DNA from: Actinobacteria bacterium OK074
Lineage (GTDB): Bacteria; Actinomycetota; Actinomycetes; Streptomycetales; Streptomycetaceae
Direction of reading: 5' to 3'
DNA length: 64,000 nucleotides
Assembly: GCA_001298575.1 (NCBI GenBank)
Contig: LJCV01000099.1
Coordinates: 153,839 to 217,838, forward strand
Under the pieces are notes generated by a model, which saw nothing but the letters and a program-made list of their open reading frames with translations, was not told the origin of the DNA and made no database searches. The position numbers and the translations under genes were made by a program. This document shows positions 7,920 through 17,099 of this stretch, in pieces. Numbering within the stretch: position 1 is the first letter of the stretch; each line of letters begins with the position of its first letter.

Positions 7920-9077
7920 ATGAGTGTCGGCACGAGCAGGGCACCGGGGGCGAGCAACCTGCGGGACGCCCGCGCGTCCCGGCCCGGTGACCTCCCCGCG
8001 GGCGACGACCTCGCCGAACTCGGCCTCGGCCCGGACGACCTCCCCGACGGCCTCGTCGTGGCCGACGAACACGGCCGCGTCGTCGTCTTCAACACCGCCG
8101 CCGAACGCATCACCGCCCTGCGCGCCGCCGACGCCCTCGGCCGCCGCCTGGAACAGGTCCTGCCGTTAGAGGACCTGGAGGGCCGCCGCTGGTGGCAGCT
8201 GACCGACCCCTACGGGGGCCTGGCCATCCGCTCCCGCCAGCCCGAGCGCAACCTCCTGCTGCCCGGCGGCCACGAGGTCCTCGTCTCCGCCCGCTACGTG
8301 CGCACGCACCCCACCGGCCCCGTCCGCCGCGTCGTCGTCGCCCTGCGCGACACCGAGGCCCGCCGCCGCACCGAACGCAGCCACGCCGAACTGATCGCCA
8401 TCGTGGCCCACGAACTGCGCTCCCCGCTGACCTCCGTGAAGGGCTTCACCGCGACCCTCCTGGCCAAGTGGGAACGGTTCACCGACGACCAGAAGCGCCT
8501 CATGCTGGAGACCGTCGACGCCGACGCCGACCGTGTCACCCGCCTCATCGCCGAACTCCTCGACATCTCGCGCATCGACTCCGGCCGGCTCGAAGTGCGC
8601 CGCCAGCCCGTCGACATCGGCGCCGCCGTCGGCCGTCACATCCAGGCGTACGTCGCCGCCGGACAGCCCGTCGACCGGTTCCTGCTCCGCATCGAACAGC
8701 CGCTGCCCGACCTGTGGGCCGACCCGGACAAGGTCGACCAGGTACTCGGCAACCTCCTCGAAAACGCGGTGCGCCACGGCGAGGGAACCGTCACGATAGA
8801 CGTCAGGCCCTCGGAGTCCTTCCGCGAAGGCGAGGACGTCTGCACGTCGGTCACCGTGAGCGACGAGGGGCCCGGCATCCCGGAGGAGTCCATGAACCGC
8901 GTCTTCACCCGCTTCTGGCGGGGCAGCAAGCGCGGCGGCACCGGCCTCGGGCTCTACATCGTCAAGGGCATCGTCGAGGCCCACGGCGGCACCATCACGG
9001 TCGGCCGCGCCCCCGGCGGCGGCGCCGAGTTCCGATTTACGTTGCCCGTGGGGGCACCGGCCTACCTGGCCTTGTAG
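7920..9077 (+). CDS. Soluble PAS-domain sensor histidine kinase (contains a TTA codon)
   Basis: A 385-residue cytoplasmic kinase. A PAS domain spans about residues 42-150 (LPDGLVVADEHGRVVVFN). The HisKA box has the phospho-acceptor in IVAHELRSPLTSVKGF. The ATPase domain shows NLLENAVRHG (N box), DEGPGIPEE (G1) and GGTGLGLYIVKGI (G2). There is no transmembrane segment and no response regulator gene beside it, so it is an orphan sensing an internal signal. ATG 7920 is chosen because GGAGCGGGG precedes it and the PAS fold begins soon after. Leu83 is encoded by TTA (8166-8168), so translation probably needs the bldA tRNA and may be developmentally timed. Confidence 0.9.
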   Translation: MSVGTSRAPGASNLRDARASRPGDLPAGDDLAELGLGPDDLPDGLVVADEHGRVVVFNTAAERITALRAADALGRRLEQVLPLEDLEGRRWWQLTDPYGGLAIRSRQPERNLLLPGGHEVLVSARYVRTHPTGPVRRVVVALRDTEARRRTERSHAELIAIVAHELRSPLTSVKGFTATLLAKWERFTDDQKRLMLETVDADADRVTRLIAELLDISRIDSGRLEVRRQPVDIGAAVGRHIQAYVAAGQPVDRFLLRIEQPLPDLWADPDKVDQVLGNLLENAVRHGEGTVTIDVRPSESFREGEDVCTSVTVSDEGPGIPEESMNRVFTRFWRGSKRGGTGLGLYIVKGIVEAHGGTITVGRAPGGGAEFRFTLPVGAPAYLAL

Positions 9078-9212
9078 CCCACGGGCGCGTTCGCACACCG
9101 CCACCCCGTTAGACTCGGCCTTTGGCACCTTTGTGTCCCGCAAACCAAGACGCACTGTCCAAGAGCCGGTGACGGGGACCTTCAGCCAGCCCAATCGGAA
9201 GCACGGGAAGAG

Positions 9213-10340
9213 ATGTCCGCACCCAATAAGTCGTACGACCCGGTCGAGGTCGAGACGTTGAAACCGGAAGAGATCGAGCGCATGCGGGACGAGGCGCTCG
9301 CCGCCTTCGCCACCGCGGACTCGCTCGAAGCACTCCAGGAGGCCAAGGTCGCCCACACCGGCGGCACCTCCCCGCTGGCCCTCGCCAACCGCGAGATCGG
9401 CGCCCTGCCACCCCAGGCCAAGGCCGCCGCCGGCAAGCTCGTCGGCATGGCCCGCGGCGCCGTCAACAAGGCGCTGGCCGCCCGCCAGACGGAGCTGGAG
9501 GCCGAGCGGGACGCGCGCGTGCTCGTCGAGGAGGCCGTCGACGTCACGCTGCCGTACGACCGCGTGCCCGCCGGTGCCCGCCACCCGCTGACCACGTTCA
9601 TGGAGCGGGTCGCCGACGTCTTCGTCGCCATGGGCTACGAGATCGCCGAGGGCCCCGAGGTCGAGGCGGAGTGGTTCAACTTCGACGCCCTCAACTTCAC
9701 GCCCGACCACCCCGCCCGGCAGATGCAGGACACCTTCTTCGTCCAAGGCCCGAAGGGCGCCGTCGGCGACGAGTCCGGGGTCGTGCTGCGCACCCACACC
9801 TCGCCCGTGCAGGCCCGCTCGCTGCTGGACCGGGAGCCGCCGGTCTACATCGTGTGCCCCGGCCGCGTGTACCGCACCGACGAGCTGGACGCCACGCACA
9901 CCCCCGTCTTCCACCAGATCGAACTGCTGGCCGTCGACGAGGGCCTGACCATGGCCGACCTCAAGGGCACCCTCGACCACATGGTCCAGTCCCTGTTCGG
10001 CTCGGACATGAAGACCCGGCTGCGCCCGAACTACTTCCCCTTCACCGAGCCGTCCGCCGAGATGGACATGCTCTGCTACGTCTGCAAGGGCACCTCCGTC
10101 GGCAACCCCGACCGCCCCTGCCGCACCTGCTCCTCCGAGGGCTGGATCGAGCTGGGCGGCTGCGGCATGGTCAACCCCCGTGTCCTCGTCGCCTGCGGGG
10201 TGGACCCGGACAAGTACAGCGGATTCGCCTTCGGGTTCGGCATCGAGCGGATGCTGATGTTCCGCCACAACGTCGAAGACATGCGAGACATGGTCGAGGG
10301 TGACGTCCGGTTCACCCGGCCGTTCGGGATGGAGATCTGA
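9213..10340 (+). CDS. pheS: Phenylalanine-tRNA ligase alpha subunit
   Basis: The catalytic subunit of the class II (alphabeta)2 synthetase that charges tRNA-Phe. The N-terminal coiled-coil tRNA-binding arm (residues ~10-100) is followed by the catalytic core. Class II motif 2 surrounds [18 protein letters not shown], and motif 3 is GFGIERMLM near the C-terminus. The length of 375 residues is slightly above the usual 330-350. The TGA at 10338-10340 overlaps the ATG of pheT by one base, so the two are translationally coupled. No T-box sequence was found in the 135-bp upstream gap; a TAGACT at 9110-9115 may be a -10 element. Confidence 0.97.
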   Translation: MSAPNKSYDPVEVETLKPEEIERMRDEALAAFATADSLEALQEAKVAHTGGTSPLALANREIGALPPQAKAAAGKLVGMARGAVNKALAARQTELEAERDARVLVEEAVDVTLPYDRVPAGARHPLTTFMERVADVFVAMGYEIAEGPEVEAEWFNFDALNFTPDHPARQMQDTFFVQGPKGAVGDESGVVLRTHTSPVQARSLLDREPPVYIVCPGRVYRTDELDATHTPVFHQIELLAVDEGLTMADLKGTLDHMVQSLFGSDMKTRLRPNYFPFTEPSAEMDMLCYVCKGTSVGNPDRPCRTCSSEGWIELGGCGMVNPRVLVACGVDPDKYSGFAFGFGIERMLMFRHNVEDMRDMVEGDVRFTRPFGMEI

Positions 10341-12844
10341 TGCGGGTCCCGCTTTCCTGGCTGCGGGAGTACGTCGACCTCCCCGCCACCGAGACCGGCC
10401 GTGACGTACAGGCCAAGCTGGTGTCGGCCGGTCTGGAGGTCGAGACCGTCGAACTGCTCGGCGCCGACCTCAAGGGGCCGCTCGTCGTCGGCCAGGTGCT
10501 GACCATCGAGGAACTGGAGGGCTTCAAGAAGCCCATCCGCTTCTGCACCGTCGACGTCGGCACCGCCAACGGCACCGGCGAACCGCAGGAGATCGTCTGC
10601 GGCGCCCGCAACTTCGCCGTCGGCGACAAGGTCGTCGTCGTCCTGCCGGGCGCGGTCCTGCCCGGCAACTTCGCGATTGCCGCCCGCAAGACGTACGGCA
10701 AGACCTCGCACGGCATGATCTGCTCCAGCGACGAACTGGGCATGGGCGACGACGGCACCAAGGGCATCATCGTCCTCACGCCCGAGCACGAGGTCGGCAC
10801 CGACGCGATCGAGCTGCTCCAGCTCGTCGACGAGGTCCTCGACATCGCCGTCACGCCCGACCGCGGCTACTGCCTGTCGATGCGCGGCATCGCCCGCGAG
10901 ACCGCCACCGCCTATGGCCTGCCGCTGCGCGACCCGGCCCTGCTCGACGTGCCGGGCCCGAACGCGTTCGGCCACCCGGTCCGGATCTCCGAGCCGCTCG
11001 GCTGTGACCGCTTCACCGCCCGTACGGTGACCGGTCTCGACCCCGAGGCCACATCCCCGATCTGGCTCAGGCGCCGTCTGCAGAAGGCCGGCATGCGCGC
11101 GGTCAACCTCTCCGTCGACGTCACCAACTACGTGATGCTCGAACTCGGCCAGCCCCTGCACGCCTACGACCGCGCCCGCGTCCAGGGCACCATCGGCGTC
11201 CGCCGGGCCGAGCAGGGCGAGAAGCTCACCACCCTCGACGGCGTCCAGCGCGTCCTGGACGCCGAGGACCTCGTCATCACCGACGACCGCGGGGCCATCG
11301 GCCTGGCCGGGGTCATGGGCGGCGCCAACACCGAGATCGACGAGACCGACGGCACCACGACGGAGGTCGTCGTCGAGGCCGCCCACTTCGACGCGCTCTC
11401 CATCGCCCGCACCGCCCGCCGGCACAAGCTGGCCTCCGAGGCGTCCAAGCGCTTCGAACGCGGCGTGGACCCGCAGGCCGCGTCGGCCGCCGCCCAGCGC
11501 ACGGTCGACCTGCTGGTCCTCCTCGCGGGCGGCACGGCGGACGCCGGTGTCACCGAGGTCATCGCCCCGTCGGCACCGCACACCATCACCATCCCGGCCG
11601 ACCACCCGGACAAGGTCGCGGGCGTCGGCTACGGCCGCGAGACCGTCGTACGCCGTCTCCAGCAGGTCGGCTGCGACGTGTACGGGCAGGACGAGCTGAT
11701 CGTCACCGTCCCGTCCTGGCGGCCCGACCTCACCGACCCGAACGACCTGGCCGAAGAGGTCATCCGGCTGGAGGGCTACGAGAACCTGCCCTCCACCCTG
11801 CCCAAGCCCCCCGCGGGCCGCGGCCTGACCGAACGGCAGCGGCTGCACCGCCGGGTCGGGCGGGTGCTGGCCGGCGCCGGGTACGTCGAGGCGCCGAACT
11901 ACCCGTTCATCGGCAGCCAGGTCCTCGACGACCTCGGCATCGACGCGGACGACCCGCGCCGCACCGTGGTCACCCTCGTCAACCCGCTCTCCGACGAGGA
12001 ACCCGCGCTGCGCACGACGCTGCTGCCGGGCCTGCTCGGCGCGCTGCGCCGCAACGACGGGCGGGGCAGCCACGACCTGGCGCTCTTCGAGACCGGCCCG
12101 GTCTTCCGGCCCACCGGCGAGGAGCGCGTCGCGGTCCGGCTGCCCGTCGACCGCCGGCCCACCGAGGAGGAACTCGCCGGTCTCGACGCCGCGTTGCCGC
12201 GTCAGCCGCGCCGCGTCGCCGTCGTACTCGCCGGTGCCCGCGAACAGGCCGGCTGGTGGGGCAAGGGGCGTTCGGGCGACTGGGCCGACGCGGTCGAGGC
12301 GGCCCGTCTCGTCGCCCGCGAGGCCGGTGTCGAACTGACCGTCCGCGGCGACCAGCACGCGCCCTGGCACCCGGGCCGGTGCGCCGCGCTGTACGCGGTG
12401 GTGGACGGCGCCCAGACGCTCGTCGGCCACGCCGGTGAGCTGCACCCGCGCGTCGTCAAGGCACTGCACCTGCCCGAGCGCACCTGCGCGATGGAGGTCG
12501 AACTCGACCTGCTGGAGGCGGCGAGCGCGGGCGTCGTGAAGGGGCCGCGGATCTCCACGTTCCCGGTGGCCACGCAGGACGTCGCGCTGGTCGTGGACCG
12601 GTCCGTGCCGCACGCCGACGTGGAAGCCGCGCTGCGCGAGGGGGCCGGTGAACTCCTCGAATCCATCCGGCTGTTCGACGTGTACGAGAGTGCGCAGCAG
12701 TTGGGGGAGGGGAAGAAGTCGCTGGCGTACGCGCTTCGGTTCCGGGCGGGGGATCGGACGTTGACCGTGGACGAGGCTTCTGCGGCTCGGGATGCGGCGG
12801 TTGCGCTGGCCGGGGAGCGTACGGGGGCTGTGCTGCGGGGCTAG
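10340..12844 (+). CDS. pheT: Phenylalanine-tRNA ligase beta subunit
   Basis: The 834-residue partner of PheS, carrying tRNA binding and editing. The domains in order are a short N-terminal segment ([15 protein letters not shown]), the EMAP/OB tRNA-binding domain (residues ~40-155, GPLVVGQVL and VCGARNF), the B3/B4 editing domain (~215-400, [17 protein letters not shown]), B5 (~415-490), the catalytic-like domain (~500-720) and the C-terminal ferredoxin-fold anticodon-binding domain ([13 protein letters not shown]). It forms one transcription unit with pheS. I see no strong hairpin directly after the stop; a dispersed repeat follows. Confidence 0.97.
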   Translation: MRVPLSWLREYVDLPATETGRDVQAKLVSAGLEVETVELLGADLKGPLVVGQVLTIEELEGFKKPIRFCTVDVGTANGTGEPQEIVCGARNFAVGDKVVVVLPGAVLPGNFAIAARKTYGKTSHGMICSSDELGMGDDGTKGIIVLTPEHEVGTDAIELLQLVDEVLDIAVTPDRGYCLSMRGIARETATAYGLPLRDPALLDVPGPNAFGHPVRISEPLGCDRFTARTVTGLDPEATSPIWLRRRLQKAGMRAVNLSVDVTNYVMLELGQPLHAYDRARVQGTIGVRRAEQGEKLTTLDGVQRVLDAEDLVITDDRGAIGLAGVMGGANTEIDETDGTTTEVVVEAAHFDALSIARTARRHKLASEASKRFERGVDPQAASAAAQRTVDLLVLLAGGTADAGVTEVIAPSAPHTITIPADHPDKVAGVGYGRETVVRRLQQVGCDVYGQDELIVTVPSWRPDLTDPNDLAEEVIRLEGYENLPSTLPKPPAGRGLTERQRLHRRVGRVLAGAGYVEAPNYPFIGSQVLDDLGIDADDPRRTVVTLVNPLSDEEPALRTTLLPGLLGALRRNDGRGSHDLALFETGPVFRPTGEERVAVRLPVDRRPTEEELAGLDAALPRQPRRVAVVLAGAREQAGWWGKGRSGDWADAVEAARLVAREAGVELTVRGDQHAPWHPGRCAALYAVVDGAQTLVGHAGELHPRVVKALHLPERTCAMEVELDLLEAASAGVVKGPRISTFPVATQDVALVVDRSVPHADVEAALREGAGELLESIRLFDVYESAQQLGEGKKSLAYALRFRAGDRTLTVDEASAARDAAVALAGERTGAVLRG

Positions 12845-12891
12845 CTTGCCTCAAGGGCGGGGGACTGTGCGTTTGTTGGCGGCTGCGGCGT

Positions 12892-12950
12892 CGTCGTGGT
12901 TGGTCGCGCCCACGCGGCGGAGCCGCAAATGTCACAGTCCCGCGCCCCTT
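12892..12950 (-). repeat. Dispersed intergenic repeat, copy 2 (long form, reversed)
   Basis: Reads on the minus strand as a GCGCGGGAC-type core, then a GCGGCTCCGCCGCGTGGGCGCG insert (22 bases at 12906-12927 by position, key pieces GCGGCTCCGCC and GTGGGCGCG), then CCAACCAC. The GCGCCC...GGGCGC pair at 12942-12958 forms a small stem. The rest of the gap up to 13114 holds nothing else I can name. Confidence 0.7.
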
Positions 12951-13114
12951 TCGGGCGCAGCCCCGCTGACAGGCACCTCACTCGATCGGGTGAGAACTCC
13001 GGGTGATCTGGCCCGAACGGGGCATGCGGTCGACAGAATCGGACCGGCCCGGAGGCGAGAGAGGGACCCGAGGACCGTTCTGCGCAGTCAGGACTCTCCT
13101 GGGGGGCCGTCGGC

Positions 13115-14392
13115 ATGATCCGTCTCAAGGCTCGGGTTCCCTGCGGAGCACGGAGCCGGGCACAGCCACCGACGTTCCCGAAGGGGCCGCGCTTCCGGCG
13201 GAACCTGCGGTTCCTGCGGCGGCCGAGAGGCATGTGCAGGACGGCCGGGGCACCGGCCAGGGGCAGAGTCCCGGCCGACGGCGACGGCGGCCGGCGGCGC
13301 GGGCGTCCGCGCCGGGACCACCGGCGGTTCCGGCGGGCCCTGACGATCGGGCTCCCGACCGTGTGGGGCGCCACGGCGATCACGTACAAGCTGGCCTGTC
13401 CGCTCGCCCAGCAGAACGGGCTCGGGGCGCGGATCGTCACCTGTGCCGTGTTCTTCGTCGTCGGCACCGGGCTGATACTCCACGTCCGGTACACGCTGCT
13501 GGGGGAGTTGCGGCAGGCCCGCAGGGTCGCGGGCGCCGCACAGAACGTGCTGCTGCGCCCGCTGCCGCCGCGCATCGACGGGCTGGCCGTCGCCGCCGCC
13601 CAGCTCTCCGCCGACCGCGGCGCCACCGTCGGCGGTGACCTCTACGAGGCGGTCGCCACCGAGCACGGAGTGCGCGTCGTGATGGGTGACGTCCGCGGGC
13701 ACGGCCTCGCCGCCCTCGGCACCGTCGCCGCCCTGCTCGGCAGCTTCCGCGAGGCCGCGCACGACGAGCCCTCGCTGGCCCGCGTACTGCGCCGCCTCGA
13801 CCGTGCCATGGCCCGCCACCTGCGCGAGCGGGCCCGCGCCGAACACCCGTCCTGCGGGGCGCAGTTCGACTTGGGCGAGGAGGCGTACGGCCCGGTCGCC
13901 GAGGAGTTCGTCACCGTACTGCTCCTGGAGATCGGCCGGGACGGCACCGTGCACGCCCTCAACTGCGGCCACCCGTGGCCCTTCCTGATCGGCGGCGGAC
14001 GCGTCGAGCGCCTCGCCACCGTCGAACCCCTGCCGCCCCTGGGCCCGTTCGACCTCCCGGCCGACCTGACGGTCACGGACTGTGGCCGTCTCCTCCCGGG
14101 CGAGGCCCTGTGCCTCCACACGGACGGCGCGGAGGACGCGCGGAACGCACGGGGCCGCTTCTTCGCCCTGCGCGAGGCCCTGGAGGACGCGGTACGGGAC
14201 CGCCCAACTGCCGTACCGCAGGCGGTACTTGGGGCGGTGTTCACGGCGCTGCTGCACCACACGGGCGGCGATCCGACGGACGACATCGCCTTACTGGTGC
14301 TTCGAAACGATCGAGAACCCCGACTCACCTCGGGGGCGCGAGGGACCGCGCGACAAGCCACAACGAACCCGCAGCCGACAAACCACCTGTAA
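13115..14392 (+). CDS. Membrane-bound PP2C/SpoIIE-type protein phosphatase (contains a TTA codon)
   Basis: A 425-residue protein with a basic N-terminal tail, two transmembrane helices at about residues 75-125 (VWGATAITYKLACPLAQ and VTCAVFFVVGTGLILHV) and a cytoplasmic SpoIIE/PP2C domain from ~150. Metal-binding positions are seen in VGGDLYEAV, VVMGDVRGHG, LHTDGAED and PTDDIALLVL. Such phosphatases act on anti-sigma-factor antagonists or related phosphoproteins; the target here is unknown and no antagonist gene is adjacent. Leu393 is a TTA codon (14291-14293). The last ~20 codons run through a copy of the dispersed repeat, so the C-terminal tail has probably been altered by repeat insertion. 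Confidence 0.85.
   Translation: MIRLKARVPCGARSRAQPPTFPKGPRFRRNLRFLRRPRGMCRTAGAPARGRVPADGDGGRRRGRPRRDHRRFRRALTIGLPTVWGATAITYKLACPLAQQNGLGARIVTCAVFFVVGTGLILHVRYTLLGELRQARRVAGAAQNVLLRPLPPRIDGLAVAAAQLSADRGATVGGDLYEAVATEHGVRVVMGDVRGHGLAALGTVAALLGSFREAAHDEPSLARVLRRLDRAMARHLRERARAEHPSCGAQFDLGEEAYGPVAEEFVTVLLLEIGRDGTVHALNCGHPWPFLIGGGRVERLATVEPLPPLGPFDLPADLTVTDCGRLLPGEALCLHTDGAEDARNARGRFFALREALEDAVRDRPTAVPQAVLGAVFTALLHHTGGDPTDDIALLVLRNDREPRLTSGARGTARQATTNPQPTNHL
14332..14376 (+). repeat. Dispersed intergenic repeat, copy 3, inside a gene 3' end
   Basis: GGGGGCGCGAGGGACCGCGCGACAAGCCAC-like sequence, degenerate relative to the core but with the same order of GGGGCGCG, CGCGCGA and GCCAC. It encodes the final residues of the phosphatase gene (stop at 14390-14392). 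Confidence 0.6.
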
Positions 14393-14454
14393 AACCTCAC
14401 CCCTTGGTCGCTCGAAGCGGTAGCCTCACCACACCGAGTCACCGGAGGGGCCCC

Positions 14455-15798
14455 ATGCAGCCCAACACACTCCTCGACGCCATCCTCGACGAGGCCGGCA
14501 TCTCGCACGCCGGACTGGCCGCCCACGTGAACCAGGCGGGGCGCACGCGCGGTCTGGCGCTCCGCTACGAACACACCGCCGTGGCCCGCTGGTTGAAGGG
14601 CCAGCGCCCGAGGGGCCAGGTCCCGGACCTGATCTGCGAGGTGCTCGCGACCCGGCTGCACCGCCCGGTCACGCTGGACGACATCGGACTCGGCAACCCC
14701 GGTGAACCCGCGGCCCTGCCGGAGGCAACCGCCCTCTCCGGCTTCGTCGAACGCGCCCCCGCCCTGTGGCGCTCCGACCAGCAGCAGCGCCCGCACGTCC
14801 TCGACGCCCCCGCGGTCACCGGCACCCCCGCCGTGATGCCCGTGTGGGAGTGGGAGAACCCACCGGAGGACGTGGACGTCTCCCGCGGCGGACGCCACCG
14901 GGTGAGTATGGACGACATCGAGATGCTCCGCGCGGCCCGCGCCCACTACGAGCAGCTGTACCGCAAGGCGGGCGGCGTCGCGACCCGCAGCCGTATCGTC
15001 GGCTTCCTCAACGCCAAGACCGCGCCCCTGCTGCGCGGCAGCTACACCGACGCCACCGGGCGCCAACTCCACCGCGCCACCGGCGGGTTGGTGGCCGTCG
15101 CGGGCATCTGCGCCTACGACTCCGACGCCCACGGCCTCGCCCAGCGCTACTTCCACCAGGCGCTGCGGCTGGCAAAGGCCAGTGGGGACCGGGGACTTGG
15201 CGCGTACGTGATCGCGCTCCTGGTCAACCAGTCGCTGTACATGCGGGAGTACCGGCAGGCCGTCGCCTTCGCCGAAGCCGCGCTGCGGGCCGCGGGCCGG
15301 CACATCACCCCCGCCCTCGCCTCCGACCTGTACGCGATGCAGGCCAAGGCGTACGCGCACCTCGGCGACGGCACCGGCGCGCTGTCCTGCATCCGGCGGG
15401 CGGAGGCGGCCGCCGAACGCATCCGGCGCGGGCACGAGCCCGACGAGACCGGGTACGTCCAGCCGGGCCTGGTCAACGTCCAGGTGGCGGAGGCGCTGCT
15501 CAGCCTCGGCGACCTCGAAGCGGCGGGGGAGCACGCGGCTGCCGCCGTGGACACCCCGGCGCACGACCGCGGCCGGGTGCACCGGCTCGCCATGCTCAGC
15601 CAGATCGAACTGCGCCAGGGGCTGCCCGACAAGGCGTCCGTCACCGCGGTGGAGATGACCGAGCGGGCCCGGGGCATGGAGTCCCAGCGGCTGCGCGACC
15701 GGCTCCCGGCGGTCCGCGACCACCTGGTGGCCAGCGGCGGCGCGGGCACCGCCGAGGCCGCCGCGCTCATCGAGGGAGCCTTACGCGTGCCGCTGTGA
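14455..15798 (+). CDS. HTH-like and TPR-repeat regulatory protein (contains a TTA codon)
   Basis: A 447-residue protein resembling the NsdA-type regulators of Streptomyces. The first ~75 residues look like an XRE-type helix-turn-helix (LLDAILDEAGISHAGLAAHVN and AVARWLKGQRPRG). From ~150 to the end, helical TPR-like repeats are seen, such as AQRYFHQALRLAK, AVAFAEAALRAAG and ALSCIRRAEAAAE. NsdA-type proteins are known as negative regulators of sporulation and antibiotic production; extending that role to this gene is inference. ATG 14455 is preceded by GGAGGGG. The codon for Leu443 is TTA (15781-15783), five residues from the end. Confidence 0.8.
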   Translation: MQPNTLLDAILDEAGISHAGLAAHVNQAGRTRGLALRYEHTAVARWLKGQRPRGQVPDLICEVLATRLHRPVTLDDIGLGNPGEPAALPEATALSGFVERAPALWRSDQQQRPHVLDAPAVTGTPAVMPVWEWENPPEDVDVSRGGRHRVSMDDIEMLRAARAHYEQLYRKAGGVATRSRIVGFLNAKTAPLLRGSYTDATGRQLHRATGGLVAVAGICAYDSDAHGLAQRYFHQALRLAKASGDRGLGAYVIALLVNQSLYMREYRQAVAFAEAALRAAGRHITPALASDLYAMQAKAYAHLGDGTGALSCIRRAEAAAERIRRGHEPDETGYVQPGLVNVQVAEALLSLGDLEAAGEHAAAAVDTPAHDRGRVHRLAMLSQIELRQGLPDKASVTAVEMTERARGMESQRLRDRLPAVRDHLVASGGAGTAEAAALIEGALRVPL

Positions 15799-15855
15799 CC
15801 GCGCGCCGCCGCTGTGACGCCCCGGGCCCGGCCGTGCGGGCTCCGGCCCGGTGGT

Positions 15856-15900
15856 GCGTGAACCGGCCGCGCGTGAACCGGCCGTGCGTGGACCGTTCGT
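15856..15900. repeat. Three 15-bp tandem repeats between the TPR regulator and Nudix genes
   Basis: Units GCGTGAACCGGCCGC, GCGTGAACCGGCCGT and GCGTGGACCGTTCGT follow each other without gaps. The third is degenerate. They lie about 110 bp before the Nudix gene start and could be a binding array or simple replication slippage. Confidence 0.8.
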
Positions 15901-16008
15901 TTTGTGGGCAGCCGCATCCGTAGCGTGGTGCGTGCTTCGTCGTGCGCCCTGCTGTCAGACCGTTCCTGCTGCGATATTGCCACTTACTCGGTGAAAGGTG
16001 GCAGAACC

Positions 16009-16554
16009 GTGCAGTGGACGAAACAGAACGAACAAACTGTGTATGAAAACCGCTGGTTCAGCGTCAATCTCGCGGACGTAGAACTGCCGGACGGCCGGCA
16101 CCTGGACCACTTCCTCATCCGGCTGCGGCCCGTGGCCGTGGCCACCGTGGTCAATGAGGCCAACGAGGTCCTCCTGCTGTGGCGGCACCGCTTCATCACG
16201 GACAGCTGGGGGTGGGAACTGGCCGCGGGAGTCGTCGAGGACGGCGAGGAGATCGCCGTGGCGGCGGCCCGGGAACTGGAGGAGGAGACGGGGTGGCGGC
16301 CGGGACCCCTGCACCACCTCATGAGCGTCGAACCCTCCAACGGGCTGACCGACGCCGTCCATCACATCTACTGGTCCGACGCAGGCGAGTACGTCGGACA
16401 TCCCGTGGACGACTTCGAGTCCGACCGCCGGGAATGGGTGCACCTGAAGCTCGTTCCCGACATGGTCGCCCGCGGCGAGGTCCCGGCCGCGAACATGGCG
16501 GCCGCCCTGCTCCTTCTGCACCATCTCAGGTTGGGAGGGGACGACCGGTCCTGA
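16009..16554 (+). CDS. Nudix hydrolase (ADP-ribose pyrophosphatase-like)
   Basis: A 181-residue enzyme that hydrolyses a nucleoside diphosphate linked to another group. The Nudix box is complete: G-x5-E-x7-REx2EExG is read from GVVEDGEEIAVAAARELEEETGW, with the metal-binding REL-EEE core near residues 90-96. The overall pattern, with an N-terminal strand VYENRWFSVNLADVELPDG and WELAAGVVEDGE, is closest to ADP-ribose/sugar pyrophosphatases; the substrate is uncertain. I chose GTG 16009, 8 nt after AAAGGTGG (15993-16000). The upstream in-frame sequence is not coding-like. Confidence 0.9.
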   Translation: MQWTKQNEQTVYENRWFSVNLADVELPDGRHLDHFLIRLRPVAVATVVNEANEVLLLWRHRFITDSWGWELAAGVVEDGEEIAVAAARELEEETGWRPGPLHHLMSVEPSNGLTDAVHHIYWSDAGEYVGHPVDDFESDRREWVHLKLVPDMVARGEVPAANMAAALLLLHHLRLGGDDRS

Positions 16555-16595
16555 CTGAAACTCCCTGAGAACTCCCTGGGGACTCCCCGGGGTGT

Positions 16596-16853
16596 CTAAT
16601 GCCCGACGGTCTGCCAGATCGCCACGACCAGTGCCCCGGCGGCGGCGAGCAGCGCGATCGACGGGAGGGGCCAGCGCGTGTGTTCCAGCGCGCTGACCCG
16701 CAGGGACAGTTCGTCGAGATCCTTGGCCGTCTGTTCGGTGCGGTGGTTGATCAGCGTCAGCCCTCCCTCGACCCGGGCATGGGCAACGTCAAGTCGACGA
16801 CGTAACTCTGCGACTTCTCCATGGACCACGGGATGCTCGGGGTCGGCAGTCAC
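16596..16853 (-). CDS. Small membrane protein with coiled coil
   Basis: An 85-residue protein of unknown function. A heptad-like coiled coil spans about residues 12-60 (VAELRRRLDVAHARVEGGL and TEQTAKDLDELSLRVSALE). A single C-terminal transmembrane helix follows (LPSIALLAAAGALVVAIWQ). This looks like a tail-anchored protein. GTG 16853 is favoured because AAAGGAG lies 7 nt upstream; the ATG nine codons earlier overlaps that site. It is convergent with the Nudix gene and downstream of the dehydrogenase gene, separated from it by a terminator. Confidence 0.75.
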   Translation of the reverse strand: MTADPEHPVVHGEVAELRRRLDVAHARVEGGLTLINHRTEQTAKDLDELSLRVSALEHTRWPLPSIALLAAAGALVVAIWQTVGH

Positions 16854-16983
16854 GGGTCCGCTCCTTTCTGTAGTTGTCACATCCCCCGCATGCGCATGAC
16901 GAAGTCAACTCGCCTGGTGGGCGCGGGGGGAGAGTGTGCGACGGGCATATGCGGGCCCGGCGCACACACGGTGTGTGAATGCC

Positions 16984-17017
16984 GCGGGCCCGGCACCGTT
17001 TCCGGCGCCGGGCCCGC
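16984..17017 (-). terminator. GC-rich stem-loop after the dehydrogenase gene
   Basis: GCGGGCCCGGC (16984-16994) pairs perfectly with GCCGGGCCCGC (17007-17017) across a 12-nt loop. It lies 73 bp past the stop of the 17090-17959 gene, in the sense of that transcript. There is no U-tract, as is common in Streptomyces. Confidence 0.6.
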
Positions 17018-17071
17018 CGTAACCCCGGAATGTGACAGAACGTGGTCGGCGTCCGATCGCTACACGACGAA

Positions 17072-17099
17072 TACGTGATCAGTACGTGATCAGTACGTG
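17072..17099. repeat. 11-bp tandem repeat over the dehydrogenase stop codon
   Basis: Two full units of TACGTGATCAG plus a partial TACGTG. Each carries the E-box-like TACGTG and the palindrome TGATCA. The array covers the final Tyr codon and TGA of the minus-strand dehydrogenase gene. Confidence 0.85.

Noticed and set aside
9078..9212. T-box or attenuator before pheS
   Set aside because: No T-box sequence (AGGGTGGNACCGCG-like) and no Phe-rich leader ORF found.
10840..11200. A second gene inside pheT
   Set aside because: Open frames on both strands here are coding shadows; the PheT domains run through without a break.
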